Shown: in pieces, positions 60,697 to 64,000 of the stretch
Numbering within the stretch: position 1 is the first letter of the stretch
How the letters are laid out: each line of letters starts with the position of its first letter
Assembly (NCBI RefSeq): GCF_005239225.2
Contig: NC_133289.1
Span: 689,501-753,500, forward strand
Source of the DNA: Populus alba
Taxonomy: Eukaryota > Streptophyta > Magnoliopsida > Malpighiales > Salicaceae
Length of the DNA stretch: 64,000 bases
Direction: 5' to 3'
The notes under the pieces: generated by a model
Told to the model about the DNA's origin: nothing
What the model saw: only the letters and a program-made list of their open reading frames with translations
Database searches by the model: none
Translations under genes and position numbers: made by a program

Positions 60697-61637
60697 AAAA
60701 AAGAAAAAAGAAAAAAAGAAATATATATATGCTGTTCAAATATATACGACTAGTGATATATATAGTTGTTTAATAAATTTTGTTTTGTTTTGAAGGACAA
60801 TTAAGTTATTTAAGTACTGTAAAGAATAAAATAACCAATTTATTTCTGATCTATTTAATAATGATTAATTAATGTATCATAAAAAAACTATATTACCTTA
60901 AAAAAATTATTTGATTTTATCACAAAATAATCATTACACCATCATTGCTATATTGAATATATATATAAACCATGCCTTTTAGTGTTCCTTACTAGATTTA
61001 ATACCTGCGCTTCACAGCAGGTAATCTTTGGAGACGTGGAAATTCATAAGAGTAAAAGTGATTTTTGCTAGATATGACCTCCTCTAGGGTCTGAGTAATT
61101 GGATTGAGTCAACTCAAGTCAGTTTTTTATTGTTCACAACAAAGCTTTTTTCAAGTTTATTTCATAAATCAGTCATGAATTTAAACAACTCCAAAAATAA
61201 TTAGGTTTTTAACCAACATTTAATGAATTTTAAGGATAAATTAACATGCGCACTATTTAAAGCTGATTTTTTTTTTTTATATATAAATTTATATATAAAG
61301 CAATATATGTATACCATTAAGTAAATGGTGACCGAATAAAAAGAAAGATTATAAAAAGTAACTAAGAAAGAGGAGAAAAAACAAAAGACCAAACTAATTA
61401 GTCCTGTTAAAGATACATTAAAAAGATGAGATCTGTGTAACTAAAATCTTTAACCAAAAAGTCAGATGCTGAAAGGTAGAAATGACTTAAATTAGGTGGC
61501 AACTGGGGTGGGTATGATCAACTTTGCTTCTTCAATAGTACTGTATATCGCACGCCATTTTGTTCCAAAGCATTCAAATTAAGCACTATTCTTCTCCTTC
61601 ATCTCTCGCTCGGTTTTCGTCTAAGCTTATTGCCCTT
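60697..61637. other. intergenic
   Basis: AT-rich with A-rich tracts and an AT run; no gene seen. gattgagtcaactcaagtca near 61100 belongs to the degenerate debris seen elsewhere. Confidence 0.35.
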
Positions 61638-61776
61638 TTATGCTTCCGTCTCTGCTTGTTCAGCTGCTTTAATGGTAACTTTGCACTTAGCCTTCTCCAA
61701 CTCTGTATTGGCAAGAGCTGCCTCTCCTGCGAGCTTGGCTACCTTAAATTTATGAACCTCGTCAATCTTCTATAGA
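61638..61776 (-). pseudogene. coiled-coil fragment, perhaps from a U-box kinase
   Basis: On the minus strand an open stretch of about 45 codons, Ala/Glu/Lys-rich: FKVAKLAGEAALANTELEKA, then KAAEQAETEA and a stop. The pattern resembles the coiled-coil linker of plant U-box/receptor-kinase proteins (EKAKCKAAIEAAE type), but it is too short to be sure. No neighbouring exons are seen. Confidence 0.3.
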
Positions 61777-61989
61777 TTGAGTTCAGTATATAGAGCCTGG
61801 ATCAAGAACATTCAGCATCCAAATATTTGAACCAATTTAAAAAACATGTTTTTGTTAATGGTTCATTAAGTTATGGTGTCTCATATCATTTTCATTATAA
61901 TCTATCAATTAAGTTCCTTCCTGACATTCAACAGCCAACTGAGTCCATGTTCACATGCAGGCTTGAGTTCAATGACAACTAATTTCTTT

Positions 61990-63225
61990 CAAATTTTTGG
62001 TGCAATTGATGATGAAATAAAATACTTTTTTGAAGATTTCAGGCAAACAATGACCAAGGAGTTTGAAATAATAAATATTGGTCTAATGTCCTACTATTTA
62101 GAGATTGACATCAAATAAAAAAAATATAAAATCTTTGTGAATCAAGAGAAGTTTTCAAGGGAGGTTATCAAGAAATTCAAGATGAAGAATTGTGCAAAAG
62201 TGAATACTTTAGCTGAGTGTGGAATATAGATGTTAAAGAATAATGAAGGGGAGACACTAAAGTCTACAAATTTAAAAGCCTAGTTGGGAGTTTGAGATAT
62301 TTAACATGTACTCCATCCAAATATTTTTTTTGTAGTGAGACTTATAAGTAGGTTTATAGAGACACTTATTATGATACACTTCAAAGTTTTGAAGCAAACT
62401 CTTCGGTATATCAAAGGTATTGTTAATTTTAGCTTATTCCATGGTTATTCTAATAGCTTTAAACTTGTGGGTTATATTGATAGTGATTCAACTGGAGATA
62501 TGGATGATAGAAAGAACACTACAAGTTTTGTTTTCTACAATGGGAGTTATAGCATTCACACAAAGTTTAAAGAAGCAATCTGTAGTCACTTTGTCAACAT
62601 GTGAAGCTGGAGATATAGCTACTATATCATGTGTTTGTCATTCTATATGACTAAGGAGATTATTGAAGGAATTGGAATATCACAAAAGAAACCTATTGAA
62701 ATTTATGTGGACAACTCATCAGGCATTACATCAGTAAGGAATCTAATATTTCATGATAGAAGGAAGCATATTGATATAAGATTTCATTATCTAAAATATT
62801 GCATTGCAAATAAAGAAGTTAAAGTCAAGTATGTGAAGACTTAAGACCAAATCACGAATATTTTCACAATGCTACTCGAATATGATATGTTTTCCAAAAT
62901 AAGAGACATATTGGGAATTATAACAAAATCAAATTTAAAAGGAGATGTTGAAAGTAAACTAGATTTTAGTTTTTCTAAAGAATAGAGGAGCCGATTGACT
63001 TGAATTAAATGAATTTGTCAAATGGTTAAGTCGGCATAATGCTTTTCTTATTCATATAAGTTTTTTCCATTGTAAATTTAATTTTTTTTATAATCGAGGA
63101 CTTTATGCCTATATATGAGGTATTATTAATTAATATATAGAGAGTGAAATAAAAAAGAAAAACACTTCTTTTTAATATTGCATTGCTTAGTTGATCTTAT
63201 ACCACACTTTTTTTTATTTCCAACA
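61990..63225 (+). mobile_element. decayed Copia element, 3' part
   Basis: On the plus strand, broken by stops and frameshifts: end of reverse transcriptase (MTKEFEIINIGLMSYYLEID, about 62050-62118), the connecting region, RNase H (62335-62844; GYIDSDSTGDMDDRKNTTSF, YVDNSSGI, RRKHIDIRFHYL), a purine tract AAAAGGAGA (62937-62945) and an LTR. The 5' LTR, gag, protease and integrase are absent upstream, so it is truncated. It is a different Copia lineage from the one in the BAHD gene, judging by RNase H wording and LTR. Confidence 0.85.
62946..63225 (+). repeat. 3' LTR of the decayed Copia element
   Basis: 280 bp, starting TGTTGAAAGTAAA and ending TTTCCAACA; the ends TGTTG/CAACA are inverted repeats. 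TATA-like and T-rich sequence inside. Follows the purine tract directly. Confidence 0.8.
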
Positions 63226-64000
63226 TAATACGCCCAAGTAGCTAACTTAAACAAAGAAACCTAACCAACATGTCAAAAGGAAGAATGGAAGCCGTTAAAG
63301 ATCTAATAAACTGAAAAAAGAAAAAGAAAAAAGCAAACTCATCAATCTTTCATAAAAAATAACAAACCACAAAGACATAGATAAAACAAGACCAAAGAGA
63401 AAAATATTGGAGCAACGAAACAGAAATCATGAGGAAGCAAGCAAGAAAAGAAAAGAAAAAAAACTGAATAAGGAAAGCTGCAACACACACACACTAATCC
63501 GGCAGCCCCTCTCTAAATCAAGCAAGAAAAACTACAGCTACCAAACCTGAAAAAGTAAAGGACAAATGATGAACATCAAAGCTAGCATGAAGAAGAAGCA
63601 GAGTCATGTACTATCACAGCTTATAAAATGACAACACACTCATTGACAATAATACGACAGAGGTCTAGTTCTTGGAAAAAACAAAAACCTCGTGGCAAAA
63701 CCATCATGGAAAATAAATTATTAATACCCTCAGTTAAAACTATAACTAAAAGAGCAAAGTTTTTTTTTACTGCAGTCTGTAGACTCTGTACTAAAAGCTG
63801 AAATGTTTTTTATTTTTTTTATTTTTAACTTTTTGCTTTTTTTTTCTTCATTTTTTTCTTTGTTTTTTTTAATGGATATTTTTTAATTTTTTTTTGTTAA
63901 TGTTAAATTTTTTTGTATCTCAAACTTTTATAACACGCATTCCGGGTTTAACGGGTTAACCTAGATTTTTTTTTCTGGTTTTTCTTTTTTATTAAAATTT
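63226..64000. other. intergenic to window end
   Basis: A-rich then T-rich DNA with homopolymers. Moderate composition at 63270-63720 without a recognisable frame; it may be 3' UTR of a gene beyond the window. Confidence 0.3.

Overview
The window is nuclear DNA of a dicot plant, most probably a poplar or another Salicaceae tree. Evidence: AT-rich intergenic DNA, GT-AG introns, plant-only families (MBOAT wax synthase, UGT71-type glycosyltransferase, BAHD acyltransferase, F-box/FBA), Copia elements, a tRNA-derived SINE and short dispersed inverted-repeat elements. The genus is an inference from overall style and was not tested. No bacterial, organellar, CRISPR or phage features were seen.

Layout. 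0.45-0.80 kb: small secreted Cys-rich protein (-). 2-8.9 kb: wax-synthase cluster with an internally shortened copy (+), a 5'-truncated pseudogene (-), a 70-bp relic and one full-length gene (-). 12.1-16.9 kb: UGT pair, a pseudogene that has lost the donor-sugar box and an intact single-exon gene, with a 198-bp SINE between them. 18.4-22.2 kb: nine-exon USP39/SAD1-type splicing factor (-, 557 aa by my exon joins). 27.1-39.7 kb: two BAHD copies differing at about 2% of sites; the left copy carries two 4-bp insertions and is split by a 4.68-kb Copia element, the right copy is intact (432 aa). Between them, at 35.06-35.38 kb, lies a nearly perfect 138-bp inverted repeat with a TATA box in each arm. 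42.3-43.6 kb: F-box/FBA gene (+). 46.0-48.2 kb: five-exon DEK_C/SWIB protein (-, 385 aa). 50.7-51.9 kb: probable pseudogene of a plastid Gly-rich membrane protein (+). 54.7-56.6 kb: five-exon Rho GDP-dissociation inhibitor (+, 257 aa). 58.7-60.7 kb: probable solo LTR. 62.0-63.2 kb: 3' half of a decayed Copia element with its LTR. The rest is AT-rich intergenic DNA with degenerate repeats.

The housekeeping genes (USP39, SWIB, RhoGDI, F-box) are single-copy here and unrelated in function. The specialised-metabolism families (wax synthase, UGT, BAHD) each occur as an intact gene beside broken or shortened relatives, which is the mark of local duplication followed by decay. I found no convincing new multi-gene system. 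The most unusual items are the 138-bp inverted repeat and the BAHD/Copia locus, where the two LTRs differ more than the duplicated host genes do although the insertion appears to follow the duplication.
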